This document shows positions 19,880-31,672 of a stretch of 64,000 nucleotides of DNA, piece by piece. The stretch covers positions 2,928,315 to 2,992,314 of the forward strand of contig NC_087384.1 in assembly GCF_963675165.1 (NCBI RefSeq), read 5' to 3'. The DNA is from Halichondria panicea. Its lineage: Eukaryota; Porifera; Demospongiae; Suberitida; Halichondriidae. The notes beneath the pieces are model-generated. The model was given only the letters and a program-made list of their open reading frames with translations, had not been told where the DNA came from and did not search any database. Every line of letters begins with the position of its first letter. Positions within the stretch are counted from its first letter, which is position 1. Both the position numbers and the translations under genes were made by a program.

Positions 19880-20870
19880 TCACCTATGTATTTTGTGTGC
19901 TATTGTTACTTATAATTATTGGACGCATGCGCGTGGGAGGCAGAGCACGTATACTCGATGCGCTATTAGTATTGGTATAGAGGTTGACAGCAGGCATGCG
20001 TGATATAATTAAAGGGGTTGACATTTTCTCTTAATCACAGATGTGGGGGGGGGGCGAGCAGTACCCGTACATGAAGCAACTGCAAGCCAATCACCTTGTT
20101 ACCCAAACAAATTGTGTGTGTGAGGGTTGATGGTGCATCAGACGAGGGGCCTAGTCATCTTGAGGTTCAGTTTTGGTGGACAGAGTTTCATTTATCCCAC
20201 AGCAACTTACATCACAGCAACTTACATCACATTACTCGTACTTAAATTGTGTAGAATGGCTGTCTATCCCAAGCTCATTCGAACATTTTTATCCCTTCCA
20301 CCATAAAGGGTAGCGAGCCACATTTCAACTTCTGATTTGGGACTGTTCATCTGTGGGATGGGCTCCATTCAAAAATTGCTGTATGCCGCAGGTACATCTA
20401 AGCCTGCATTTAATTCGTCTGCGTTTGGCTTTAGATATTTGCATGACATGGTCGACTGGCGCTTCAAAATGATAACAAGGTCGACCTCCTCCGATACGAA
20501 GTATTAAACGACGCTCAAACGTAATTTTTTTTTGCAAGCTTGCAAGCTATCATGGTCATGCCAGGCCTATTGTTACAAAACCACATGCCCGTGAGCACCT
20601 TGCACGATTCAATCCATTCAATCCAGAAAGCTAGATGGAATAACAGATCAGAAGCTAAATAGGTTCAGCCATCTTCCTCATCACTGAATATGGCAAGGGT
20701 GGAACTGAACTAAAAGAAAACACCCCAAAGCAAAACCTGCAAACCCAGAGGCCCTCATTCGGTAGTCTAACTGGTGAGGTTGTAAGGAAGACTGCACTAG
20801 CAGCTGCGGGTCCGAGATGCTTATATATGGAGACATATGGAGACGTATGATGGTATCAGCGGAGTGTGAT
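19880..20870. other. Unassigned sequence
   Basis: No coding domain recognised on either strand. Contains a G-run at about 20044-20053 and small direct duplications (for example ACAGCAACTTACATC at 20201-20230). Confidence 0.3.
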
Positions 20871-20879
20871 TGAGGCACA

Positions 20880-21790
20880 TAGCATCACAGGAAGTGGACC
20901 CAGTCGGGCTTAGCTTGATCCCCCCCCTTTCGAAGAACCCTGGAGAGTACGACCAGTGGGAATAGGGGAAGTTTTGAGACGTATTATTGGCAAGTCCCTG
21001 CTCAAGAGAGATATTACTGCAGGCCACCATGTGCAGGACATGCATGCCGTTTTGACGCAATCGTCTGAATCGTGCAGTGGCCCTCCATAACATCCGATAC
21101 ACATGCCCACCTCTGGCAACAGTCCTCTTAAATTTCTACCAGTCACCGTCCAGACTATTTGTCTCAGGACTTCAGGAGGAATGGAACTGTCCTCAGAAGA
21201 AGGTACCACCCAGGGATGTCCCCTGTCCATGGCGATGTATGCACTAAGCACTGTACCTTTAATAGACAAATGCAGGAGTGTGCTATCCACGGATGATTCT
21301 CCCAGTGCAGTTCAAATATGGTACACCGATGACTGGGGGGAACCTGAAGATTTTACTACTGCAACATGGACCCGCGTATGGGTACTTCACAAAACTATCA
21401 AAAAAACGTTCCTCGTACTGAAACCAGAATGCCGCAGTTAAACAATTCGAAGGCACAGGCATCCAGATGTTTAGCGTCACCTGGGTGCAGCGATTGGGGA
21501 TTGGGTCCCCAGCATTTGTTCCCCAGCATTTGTTGCCAGTTACACGTGGAACGGCTTGCTGACATTGCCTCCACCCAACCCACATGCAGCATCGATGGAC
21601 ATTTATTCAAAGAACCATGCCTACCGCGGGGGACCACATGCAACCACTGAAGGACGCTATTGATCACAAACTAATAGACACAGCTACACTGCTATGTCGT
21701 TCAACGATCCTGTTAAGCACAGCAAAACTCACCCAGCGACCTCAATCAAAAGATGGCCGTGCGGGTGCGGCAACGTATTGTACAAAATAA
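20880..21790 (+). pseudogene. Non-LTR retrotransposon reverse transcriptase, degenerate
   Basis: Pieces in shifting frames read EPWRVRPVGIGEVLRRIIGK (about 20935-20995), then [20 protein letters not shown] (about 21187-21245), then VQIWYTDDWG (about 21309-21338). WYTDD stands where a YADD active site is usual. Further on come GYFT...SKKTFLVLKPE-like and WTFIQRTMPTAGDH (about 21595-21640). These blocks follow the order of a LINE-type RT family common in marine invertebrates. Frameshifts occur about every 100-200 bases. The 3' nuclease-like portion of the same type of element lies far away at 60540-60905 on the other strand. Confidence 0.75.
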
Positions 21791-21799
21791 ATCTACCTA

Positions 21800-22785
21800 C
21801 CAGAACCCCTAGCACGTGGCTCAAGCACACCTAACACAATACCTGTTGCAGAGCACGGTTTGATGCTTTTCATGACTACATCAACCTTCGCTATTGTTGG
21901 CCACTGGAAAATTCAAGTTATACGGTAGACCATTCCCAGATCTCTGGCTTCATACACATGCGCCATGATGACACAACAAATCAGGTGGTAGGATGCAGTC
22001 TGGCCTTTTCATTGGCAAGATCAGCCATACGCAGAAGAGCCAGTCTCCAATGGACCTGATCCAAGCGGAGACACAGTTTGAGTGCAAATAGATACAACTC
22101 ACAAACCTTTAGAACTTACATGTTTATTTTTTCTAACTGTCCTTCCACATTATAATTTTGAAAAAAAACAATATTGATGACTTCCGGGAACTACTAGATT
22201 TTCTGGAGAAGACAGATGAAGGCTAGGACTCTCTAGCTACGTAAGCTCTAATGTCTTGTTATAAGATTATCTGTGTAATGTGTCAGTCTTATAAAAGATC
22301 GCTCGATCCTACAGAAAGTGTCTCTGTCTTAAGCCTGAGTGATCTATTATAGGTAGTCCTTCACTTTTAGTATTCGTCCGTATTTGATTCAACTTATTAG
22401 TAGAAGCTTTCCTCCTTTAATTTGGTACTGGTATCACTGCCATTGTGCTTAGTAGTAGCAGGCCTGATGGGATGGGTGATCACATCATGGAGGGCCCAGG
22501 AAACTACGTGGAATTGTCGTATAACATTTATATTGATCTACGCCAAGCTAGCTAGCTAGCTAGATAGCTGCTCTTTCTAAATTATGTTTGTTAAAAAGTG
22601 GGGCTATAATATACCTGGCTCCTCTTGATGATTATGATTACTGCGCTGATGAAATAGTGAAATTTAATCTTTTATTTGTTACGGGAATTTCCCCTTACGT
22701 AGACAATCATTGTAAAAAATGAACGTTCGGTGAGTTTCTTCAAAATTGTCGAGCAGCTACACGTACCTTACCTCACACATGTACT
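21800..22785. other. Unassigned sequence
   Basis: No recognisable coding. A short (GCTA)n tract lies at about 22546-22565. Confidence 0.3.
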
Positions 22786-22789
22786 AATG

Positions 22790-23395
22790 GACGTTAAACG
22801 GAGTTAACAACAGGGGAGTTGGTTGGAGGCAGGGGGCGGGGTTTGGCCAGACATGCACACTGCCAGGCATTAGGAACATGCGGTAACACGCATGCGCATT
22901 GGTCAGTAACGGCATCGTGCGCGGCATGTGCATACTGTGCTCGATAACTGTTGACATATCCAAAAGAATCCATGGGCTCTTCAACGGTCATAACAGACCC
23001 CATCGGGATCGGGAGCTGCAGACGTTGGTCACTAATGCTGTGGAGGCAGCAATAGTGACGGCCCAGTTGTGGCCTGCTAGACGGATTGCTATCCCCACAA
23101 CGGCAGGTGGGTACTCTTCTGGCAGTGAATGTGATCCTTTACTGTGCCAGTTCGTAGAAGCAATAGCAGGGGGCAGCAAGCTTACTTAGTATCATAGGTA
23201 CAGGTCGGATACACCTTAAAAGCAACCTCAAAAGCAGGAGGGCAAAGGCAGTGTATTAGAGAAGCTTTGGGTGTATGTCAACAATTCGACCAACCAAGAG
23301 TCATAGAGGGCAAAGGTGCAAAGAGATGCATATGAAGGGTCAGACGACCAAACGGCAGAAGGCAAGGGTCATTTGACCAAGGAAAAGGCCAATGG
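22790..23395. repeat. GC-rich repeat also present at 36.6 kb, with an unassigned open frame
   Basis: TTGGAGGCAGGGGGCGGGGT and the following TTTGGCCA ... CATGCGCATTGGTCAGTA recur at 36652-36703. An open frame at 22899-23189 (+) has no domain I know. 23300-23395 contains repeated GGTCAnnnGACCAA-like units that also appear to the right of the neighbouring MITE (24595-24615). Confidence 0.4.
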
Positions 23396-23396
23396 C

Positions 23397-24595
23397 AGAA
23401 TCCTTTAAACTCCATGGGCCACGATCGTGGCCCGCAATTAGTGACTTTTTTTGCGAAATTCTAATTCTGCGATACTTAGGAAGTAGCTCGAACTACGCAC
23501 ATCCCTGTATAGAGGAAGAGCACGTGCAATTTAGTCTAGAAATTTCCAAGCCACGTTGCTACGTTAAAATTTCATTAGCATCTTACCGCACGAAGTTTAT
23601 AGCTATGGCTAGGTTGTTTACTTGTGCCGATGTGCTTGAACAGCTTGAGGACAGCGATGGCGATGTCTCCTCTGGTAATGACAGTGCCTATGAAGGAGAG
23701 GGGATAGTAGGATACCTCCCAAAGGTTACCAGCTTTATGCCAGACGCTGATGAACTGTCTGGGACTGGGACTGAGGAAATGCATGACGCGCTATGGACCA
23801 GGAGAGGGCTCACTGTGTGACTCTGGTAAGTAGTATAGTATAGCTAGAATATCAGTAGTGTAAGTATAGTATAGCTAAAATAGAATTAGCAGTAATGAAC
23901 AGTCTTTATGTGAGCTTGTAAACTTCGTAGATCGTTCACCGAGCCCCACCTCTTCTCTGATGTCAACAGTACCAGGGTGTGGACCCGTCTGATGGAAGTG
24001 GGTCACTGTCCAACGATGACGGAGATGAACTTCCTGATGACAAAAGTGTGTCATTGGGTGATGGACTGTCCGGCGATGATGAAAGTTTGTTGATGTCTGA
24101 CAGTGAAGCTGCTCTTTGCAGGCTATACTGAGATACCACTCACACTAGCTGTGCAGTTCTAAAGAGATACCTGGTGACAATAGGGCTGATGGTTATACAT
24201 TGTATACCAGAGGCGATGGTACACCTTATCAAAACAACCAAAGGATACCCACGATGTACCTCTTGGGTGGTAATATAGTAATACATCTACGTATTGTACT
24301 TCAAATTGATATAATTATCTTAGCACTGTTACATTCATATGATGTGAAAATCAAGCTTAGTCAAGCCTTTATACCATATGATAGGCTGATCCATAAAAAA
24401 TTTTTTTTTGATGTTATCTCACCGCTGGCCGGGAATTTAAAATGATAAAAACGGGTGGGCGTAATTGCTATGGCAACACATGTTGCACCATTTTATTCCT
24501 TGTTGTATGGGAAGTCTATTGGTATATGGTTGCTAGGCATTTTATTGCTCTGGAAACCCGATACAGACATAAGAATCCGACGGTTAAAGGGTTAA
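23397..24595 (+). mobile_element. piggyBac-derived MITE, family 1, copy A
   Basis: The right end reads CCGACGGTTAAAGGGTTAA (24577-24595), identical to the intact copy at 38 kb. The left end is eroded (TCCTTTAAAC at 23401). The 18-bp perfect palindrome GGGCCACGATCGTGGCCC is at 23416-23433. Inside it carries the N-terminal coding exon of a transposase (separate entry). Copies B (37996-38710) and C (58968-60013) share the internal order. Confidence 0.75.
23605..23820 (+). pseudogene. N-terminal acidic exon of a piggyBac-type transposase, residual
   Basis: ATG 23605 reads MARLFTCADVLEQLEDSDGD followed by further Asp/Glu/Ser-rich sequence, ending at a stop at 23818. A second acidic piece (SLSNDDGDELPDDKSVS) lies at about 24000-24100. 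The homologous start is at 59123 in copy C. piggyBac-type transposases often begin with such an acidic region. No DDD catalytic domain is present, so the element depends on an autonomous relative elsewhere. Confidence 0.5.
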
Positions 24596-26960
24596 GGTCA
24601 TACGACCAAGGGCGGTTTATGGCATGGCAGAAATCAGGGCGGGTATTTGTGTATGTCAACCAAGGTCAAAGCAAGTGAGTTGTAGGGATACCCAGGGTCT
24701 AACCTGGCTATTGTATTGTTGTACACTCTTTCGGGTTAATGGTAAGCTCGTCGTACACTGCTGTGCTTTTCCAAATATTTGCGGACCCTATGCAACCTAT
24801 TCTGAGCGATAGCACTTTAGTGGGAACGCTTTAGAACACCGGTGCACCGTTAACGGGTGGTAGCTGGAGGATGTCGCCCACAGTCATTGTGTGAAGCGAA
24901 GTCGTGCAAGCACATGGAGGACAGTTAGTGAACATCTATCAGGCTAGGGGCGTACAGGTCAGTTTAAGAGCTGAGTGTAGTTTTTGAGCTTTCTATTGCG
25001 TTTGTACGGTATCGTTTGACTTCTCGTTAAAGTGGTCACCTGTAACATGGTCGTACCCTGCCCTAATTCTCGGGTTTTAAAGGTACTTAAAGCAAACACC
25101 CACAACCTCTTGTAGAGAGTAGTGCTCGTGCTAGACAGGCTAGACAGTTCCGCAAACGTGGCGCTCGCTTTTGTGACATACGCCGTAATGTAACCGCCAT
25201 GCCTATGTACCAAAGGTGCAGCAGCAAGGGATTGTAATCGTTGATTCTGGCTTCTTGGCCGTTTCTGGGAAGATCGTACACTCTCGCCTAGTATTGGGAG
25301 AACGGTCCAGCTACCAGGTCCAGCTACCATTTTCATGACACGAATATAGCTCGCCAGAGATTTTGGACTTCCTTAAGCTACTCGGCGACTACGATCCCGG
25401 CTCAAAAGTAAAGTATTCATGGACAGCAGTAGCCACAGACACAGGCCTCAGACACCTATTGTTAGTTACGCAAAGAATTAAAATCGTTACTGATGATAAA
25501 AAAATGTTTTCAAGGCTCGAAGAACGAAAGGAGAGGCTACGATAATTATTTTTATAATTACACTCTAAACATTAATGTTGGTGTAGTCAACACACATAAT
25601 ACGGCTCACCTCGCTGCTTGCTATTCTTTTAGCTACAATAATAGCTAGCATTGTTTCATGTTCTCTTTTCATTGATAATCATTGCTAGTTACAAAAATAA
25701 TATGCTTGCTTGCTATTCTTCTGTTAACTGTACATAGCCACCTCTGATTATTGGATCCAGATTATTGGATCCAGCAACACCTACATGTAGTGTACATACG
25801 TACACAAAAAAGGCTAATCAATGCTTCTTGTACAGTCAGTACCAGACCATACCATACAGCTTCTAGAGATTGTACTAAGGCACCGGTTGTATTAATTTGA
25901 CAGCCTAATTTTAAGTCTATAATAGGTGATGCAGGCCCTAAAGAAGACTCTAAACATTCATTATACCACACTTATGTCACTACTAATTGGTCAACAGCTG
26001 TAGAATAATTATTATCATACAGCCCCAAGCTTTCCATCACTGACAGAAAGTAGAATCTACTCTTGCTGTACTGCAAGAGTAGAAAGCAGAATCCTGGTGT
26101 AATTTCCTGGTGTAATTACTTCACTGCCTGTTCGCTCCAGAGGTAGGCCACCTTATATGGCAATCAGAACTAAAGGAGGTAGAGTTGTTAATATTCATGT
26201 TGTTCGTGCAAACTGCTGAAAAGAAAAAGTGAAAAGAAAAAGATGCCTCGGTCAATCAATATATCGACGAGTCGACGGTTGGGTACTACAGGACGGCCTA
26301 GAGGAGAATGTATAAAGAGTGTCAAATTAACCTATCCTGATATTAAGCTCCTGATATTAAGCTCTGTATAACCATGGCGAGCGTGCGCTCTCGCCATGTT
26401 ATGCTTAGTGTTATAGTTATAATTATGTTTATAATTATGTGGACCAATAAAAATAGTATCTATATATAATTATTGTGGGATGATTCAGGATCTTGGGAGG
26501 GAGGGCAGCAATTCGGATGCCCCCCCTTTTGAAAAACTACCAGGTTACAACAATTTTGCCCACCAACCTTGTTACTTATGGTTACTTATGCATCTGAATG
26601 TAGACCAGTGTTCGCCGTAGTAAATCAAGCTTGTCTTGACTGGTATATGCTAGATATTGCATGCTCTTTGCCAATCTATTTAAAGGAAAGGGGCAGGGCG
26701 GCTCGAAACAATTTCTTCAAAACAATGAACAGTCATCGAGTTAGCACAGTCATCGAGTTAGCTCGTGTAGAAGTCCGACTAGCTAGTAAACTATGGCATT
26801 TTTCTTCAGTTTGTAGATGCCCTCAGGAATATCGCTGGTACTGATCATAGTAGGTCACTGTTCAGTTCGTCTTTTTTCTTCATCTAATACTAAAATCGGC
26901 AGTGACCACACGATCTTTGTGGTAAATTTTTTGCCACCTAGTTAGCGTACTAATAGGCAT
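24596..26960. other. Unassigned sequence
   Basis: No coding domain recognised. 26365-26399 forms a hairpin (CATGGCGAG ... CTCGCCATG). 25629-25690 (TAGCTAGCATTGTTTCATG ...) is repeated at 29714-29775 inside the BEL element. CTGATATTAAGCTC is tandemly duplicated at 26337-26366. Confidence 0.35.
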
Positions 26961-27487
26961 TGACAGATGTAAGGTTAGGAATTGTGCAGAGACTTTCTGA
27001 AGTCGCACAGCAGGTTGGATTGTCTCTTGATGTTGAAACACTGTTTGAAACACTGTCTTCATTTGTGTCGAGTGGACTCTTCAGTGGCGTTTCTCTTCAG
27101 TGATGTACTATCCACGATGGGGCATGTTGATTCCACCATGATTCAGAAGCTAGAGATGCACGTCACAAAGTTAGCGGAATCGTCCTGTGGTCAGGTACAA
27201 ATATTGTGAACAGGGGTGATGAAAAAAAATGGGGTTGGTTCCTGACCAATTGGCACAATTGAGAGGGCACATCCGGCAGTACCGAGGGGGATATGTTTAA
27301 CGGCAAGGTGGAAGGCTGCTGGTTTGGTTTTGTCTTGAAGGAATTAATTACTGACAAGGACTCCTCTATAAACAGTATTTTCTGCCGGCCGAAGGTACCA
27401 TCACCTATTGCTCCAACCATTGTGCTCCAACCATTGTGCGAAAACACTGCACTAGCCAGGATTTGAGAGAGGGAGGTCCGAATAGGA

Positions 27488-27899
27488 GTGGCGGCAGAAA
27501 CGTATGGAAGCCTACTTGCGTCTGTCCTGATGAATAAACTTCTTAATGATTTACGCTTGATCATCGGGCGCAAGATTGGTGAATTAGACTGGCAGCTGGA
27601 CACCATCATGACCGAACTGCTACAAGAAGTTGAAGCCCGTGAACGAGCGAACCCGGGCTGGAAAGACACCACCAACAGCTGCCACTCTGTTTTTGGGAGA
27701 TAAGCCACACTGTTGTTACTGCAATGGTGACCATAGCCCTGGGAGATGCAGTCGAGTAGCCAAAACGGAAGAGCGTAAGCAAATGATAATGAAGACTGGC
27801 AGGTGTTTTATGTGTCTGAGGAAGGGACATCTCATACGTCTCTGTCGTTCCAAACAGCGGTGCAATGTTTGTGGAGGAAAGCACCATTTCTCGATCTGA
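27488..27899 (+). pseudogene. BEL/Pao Gag: DUF1759 C-terminus and zinc knuckles
   Basis: VAAETYGSLLASVLMNKL ... MTELLQEVEARERAN (27490-27660) is the C-terminal part of the DUF1759 Gag domain. After a frame change, CYCNGDHSPGRC (C-x2-C-x4-H-x4-C) and CFMCLRKGHLIRLC form knuckles at 27716-27845. A further C-x2-C at about 27866 begins CNVCGGKHHFSIC. The N-terminal Gag is missing: 27160-27480 does not read as Gag on either strand. Confidence 0.85.
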
Positions 27900-27989
27900 A
27901 CATCATCTGGTCAGACGGAATCAGCGACGACTGGACTCAACCCAGCGTCCCCCCCTCCCCCCTTCCAACCCCCGACGACCACATCGACA

Positions 27990-28475
27990 CTGCTGGTAAA
28001 TGCGAGGGGGCCAGTGTTGCTGCAAACGGCAATAATAAAACTGTTTAACCCTGAAGAACCCAAGAGATCAATTGAAGTCAGAGCTATACTCGACACTGGT
28101 AGCCAACAATCTTATGCGACCAAGAAGGTAAAAGATGCTCTAGCCCTAAAATGCCTTGAGATGTCGGTCATGACCTTTGGAGCGAGTGACAAAAAGGTGA
28201 CAAAAAGACTCAGACCTATGACATTGCCAGGATTGGACAAGGTACGGCCAGGAGCAAGAGATGGAGTTTGTATGTGCCCCCTTGATTTGTCAACCGTTGA
28301 CGGCGCAGCAGTCCATTGATCTCAGTATTGAGAAGTATCAACATTTGGCTGGTCTTGATCTTGCCGACTCCCATCGTGGGGAGAACGAACCAATGGAAGT
28401 GGATCTCCTGATAGGTTCCGACTATTATTGGTGGTTTGCTACTGGCGAGACAAGGAGAGGTGACCTGTACCTGTA
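27990..28475 (+). pseudogene. BEL/Pao aspartic protease (DUF1758)
   Basis: VRAILDTGSQQSYATKKV has the catalytic D-T-G at 28092-28100. After a frameshift, VDLLIGSDYYWWFATGE (28400-28445) matches the conserved C-terminal flap/LLIG-D block of DUF1758. The enzyme would process the Gag-Pol polyprotein. It is split over at least two frames. Confidence 0.85.
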
Positions 28476-28535
28476 GCTGTGCATACAAGACCTGTGCATA
28501 CAAGACTTGGTTAGGTCCTCTCTGGATCACTGTCA

Positions 28536-29261
28536 ATGGAAGAAGGGTGTTCAGCGGCTCTCACTACGCACATTCTGAGGATTGATGCCCCCCTGAATGA
28601 AGTTCTGCACTCCTTTTGGGACTTAGAATCATTAGGCGTCGTTAACACGAAAGAAGACTCTGTTTTGGAGGAATTTACACGTTCGGTACAACTAAAGAAC
28701 GGACGATATGACTCACATCCTAGGTTGCCAGACAACGGTCTTCTCAAACGACTTAGACATGATCCTAAAGTGCTGAAGAATACGATTCAATCATCCAGAG
28801 TCAAAGAAGCAAAGGAGTCGTAGAGGAGGTGAATCTGCAAGAAGAGACAAATCCACTACCAAAGTACGTGTAGTGTTCAGCCCGATCAACAGGGTGTTCG
28901 CTAAACGAATGCTTGAACAAGGGGCCCAAATTTGACCAGAAGATTCTGGATATCCTCCTCTGATTTCGAACTCACAAGGTTGCCTTGACTGCTGACATTG
29001 AAAAAGCGTTTTTGATGGTATCTGTCCAAAAGTCAGATCAAGATGTGCAACGGTTCCTGTGGTTCGACGATGTGAATAAGGAGATTAGGGTGATGTTTGG
29101 AGTCTCTTGTAGTACCCTGCAACATCACCTCAGCAAATACGCCGCTTCACACCTGAGACGGTGAAGAAGCTAACCATATTGTCGATGATGTAGTCACTGG
29201 AGCAAAAGACACAGAAGAAGCGTACCAGCTCTACCTCGAGTCCAAGAGTGTTCTTAAGGTT
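28536..29261 (+). pseudogene. BEL/Pao reverse transcriptase, N-terminal and palm parts
   Basis: HSFWDLESLGVVNTKEDSV (28605-28665) is the BEL-specific pre-RT block. VALTADIEKAFLMVSV (about 28980-29030) contains the first catalytic Asp. HIVDDVVTGAKDTEEAYQLY (29175-29232) contains the Asp-Asp pair at 29184-29189, with Ile-Val where Tyr-Val is usual. Frames change at about 28820, 28920 and 29100. The reading stops abruptly at about 29261, where an insertion begins. Confidence 0.85.
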
Positions 29262-29833
29262 ACGGTATACTGTTCCACCCACGCTCAAATTTGCGTGGGT
29301 GTTCAATGCAGTACACTAGTAAAATGGCTCTCATCTGGCAATGGTCACTTGGCGTCAATTATAAGCATCAGGAAACCCCTCCTTACCGTATAGTCTGCTG
29401 TTTCTTATTATACGAATAAAGGGGCAGGGCGACTCGAAGAGTTTTTCTCAAGAGAGTAAGTTGAAACAAAGTTACGGCCGTTACGGCCATTTCTAGCTGT
29501 TTTTGTAGGCCAATATGGCGACTGTAGAGTAGTAACAAGGATATATTTTTTGCTGTAAGGTCTCTATGAACAAGATCTCTTCGAGTCGCCAGTCTTTAGG
29601 CATCGAATACTGGTCACCTGGAAGCTATGCAGTCAACAAAACTTGACGCTAAAATTTTATGTTTTTTCCAGCTGACCTCAGACCACTTCATTGGATTATA
29701 AGACATAGATACTTTTAGCTATAATAATAGCTAGCATTGTTTCATGTTCTCTTTTCATTGATAATCATATGTAGTGATGAGAAATAAAGAAAATAAATAT
29801 CTTATAAATTATTCATGAGCAATTAGCATATTC
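29262..29833. repeat. Insertion inside the BEL element, made of sequences repeated elsewhere
   Basis: Interrupts RT coding between SKSVLK and the LLQQKMKEKEEY block. Contains a hairpin (CCCACGC ... GCGTGGG, 29280-29302), an AAGGGGCAGGGCG(G/A)CTCGAA motif shared with 26691-26708, and a 60-bp block shared with 25629-25690. TACGGTATA at 29269 and TACCGTATAG at 29375 could be ends of a smaller element. Confidence 0.55.
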
Positions 29834-30733
29834 AAGTTTATGACCAACGATGACTTGTTGCAACAAAAAATGAAAGAAAAGGAAGAGTACAGTCAGTCAG
29901 CCCATCTGATGAAACGTATACCAAGGCCCCAGCCCAACCACTACTCTCTGGCGAACAGACGATTCTTGGTGTAATGTAAACAAAGATCAGCTGCGTTTCG
30001 GATTTGCCAACATAGCCCAAAATGCTCGTCAAGTGGAACCCACCAAACGAAACATAGTGAGCATGATCCATTAGGATTCCTTTCCCCCATTGTTATCCGC
30101 TTCAAGATGCTATTTCAAGAACTCTGCGAAGAGGGACTAAACTGGGACGGACGAACCGCTTACACCAGCTTTGAATCACTGCCCAGTGATGTTTCTGCCT
30201 AGGCTCCGACCGAAGAAGTTGAGTGCTCATTGTATGTATGCAGCTGTGATTTATCTGGTACTTGAGAGTCCAGAAAAACGAATGGTGAGGTTCATAGTAT
30301 CGAAAACTTGAGTGTCCCCACTGAAGCCTCTGAAGCCTCAGACGATACCCCGTCTTGAGTTACTATCCGCATTGTTACTAGCCAGACTATTGAAGAGTGT
30401 CACCACGAGTCTGGAGTCGGAAATACAGCTGAATTACCCTACATGTTGGAGTCGGAAATACAGCTGAATGACAGATTCAAAGGTATCCCTGTGTTGGATT
30501 CGAGGTGTTGACCGTGTTTGGAAGCAGTTTGTCCAACATTGCGTCTTGGAGATTAGGGAACTTCTTCCCAGTGCCCGTTGGCATCACTGCCCGGGTGAGG
30601 ACAACCCAGCTGACTTACCCTCCAGGGGTGTTAAACCAACTGACCTCGCTAGGAGTGAATTGTGGCTACATGGCCCCATGTGGATAGGAACCATAATTGA
30701 CGAACTACCTGAAGTTGAAATTCCTGCCGAGTG
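29834..30733 (+). pseudogene. BEL/Pao RT C-terminus and RNase H region
   Basis: VEPTKRNIVSM and LGFLSPIVIRFKMLFQELC (30035-30130) are the standard BEL RT-connection blocks. DSKVSLCWIRGVDRVWKQFV (30474-30533) and RWHHCPGEDNPADLPSRGV (30576-30633) are the RNase H/pre-integrase blocks. ESEIQLN is duplicated (GAGTCGGAAATACAGCTGAA at 30413 and 30451), which breaks the frame. Several hundred residues of RNase H are compressed or missing between 30180 and 30400. Confidence 0.85.
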
Positions 30734-30737
30734 CTGA

Positions 30738-30933
30738 GATGGACTAGATGGCAAACAGAGTACCTACTGGAGCTGAGAGACAGCCATAGGTATACCTCGG
30801 ACAAGAGTTCAGTGAGCGTAGGAGATGTTGTGCTAGTGTACGATACCACACCGAGAGGATTTTGGTTACTTGCCAAAGTCACAAATTTTGTGTCAGGGCA
30901 GGATGGGAAGGTGTGTGGTGCCGTTCTCGACTG
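30738..30933 (+). pseudogene. BEL/Pao DUF5641 domain
   Basis: RWTRWQTEYLLELRDSHR and VGDVVLVYDTTPRGFWLLAK followed by VCGAV are the DUF5641 domain that follows the BEL integrase core. Here it directly follows the pre-integrase block with no integrase core between. The integrase core lies immediately downstream on the opposite strand. Confidence 0.85.
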
Positions 30934-30934
30934 A

Positions 30935-31488
30935 GACCATACTCTTCCTCGGGATCGTTGTAGCATAATGAATCCGGAAGATTGAGAAGTCTTCTACCAC
31001 AGAGCAAGTGAGCAGGTTCCTCAATGTCGTCACATGAAACGCATGAAAGGGGTCGAGAATTTATGACTCCCTCTACTTCAGTAATCAAGGTGATAAGCTC
31101 ATCCAGAGTGAGTCTGGCTCTTCCAACAATCTTCTTAAGACAGCGCTTGGTCATTCGCTCTAGGTAGATTGAAGGTCCCCCCATACCTGCCAAGTAGCTC
31201 CTCGTGTTGCATCATCTCCTTGAGTGTTTTTGCTGCAGCCTTAAAGGTTTTTCCGTTGTCCGATACAAATCTTCTAGGCTTCAAACTTCGGTCGTTAGAT
31301 CTGATACTACCTCGAGATGTACCGCTCTAGTTACACAACAGGTGTAGAGACATATCCATACCTTGCTCTCGAGGACGGCATTCCCAGTCTTAATATGGAG
31401 TGGTCCTGCAAAATCAACCCCTGTGAAAGTAAAGGGGGGCTCCTGGTCCACTTCAACGTCTATACCCACTTGAGCTGTTACCCACTTG
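30935..31488 (-). pseudogene. BEL/Pao integrase core, inverted relative to the rest of the element
   Basis: On the minus strand: PFTFTGVDFAGPLHIK (first catalytic Asp, about 31435) and CCVTRAVHLEVVSDLTTE (about 31340-31290), then SDNGKTFKAA (second Asp, about 31260). LTLDELITLITEVEGVINSR supplies the Glu block (about 31110-31055), followed by RLLNLPDSLCYNDPEEEYGL (about 30990-30935). The order on this strand is that of a normal integrase. All other domains are on +, so the block is inverted and displaced to after DUF5641. The junctions are near 30933 and 31489. Confidence 0.88.
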
Positions 31489-31672
31489 AGCTGTCATCAG
31501 CACCTGAAGTCGAGCAACCAGAACGAATTATTGAAGCCGAGCAATCCGAGGAATCTGAGTTGTCGGCAGCTCGAGAGGCATTCACGAGGCTGACAATGAG
31601 AACTGAACTATGTATTCGTAAATTGTTTTTTTTATGAACCTCTTGTTGACCATTCCTGGTCAACTCGGGGGA

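Noticed and set aside
20821..21667. Minus-strand open frames of 89-126 aa
   Set aside because: Antisense of the non-LTR reverse transcriptase; only the plus strand gives RT motifs in order.
27163..27708. Long minus-strand open frame (181 aa)
   Set aside because: Its 5' half is the antisense of clear BEL Gag coding; it has no domain of its own.
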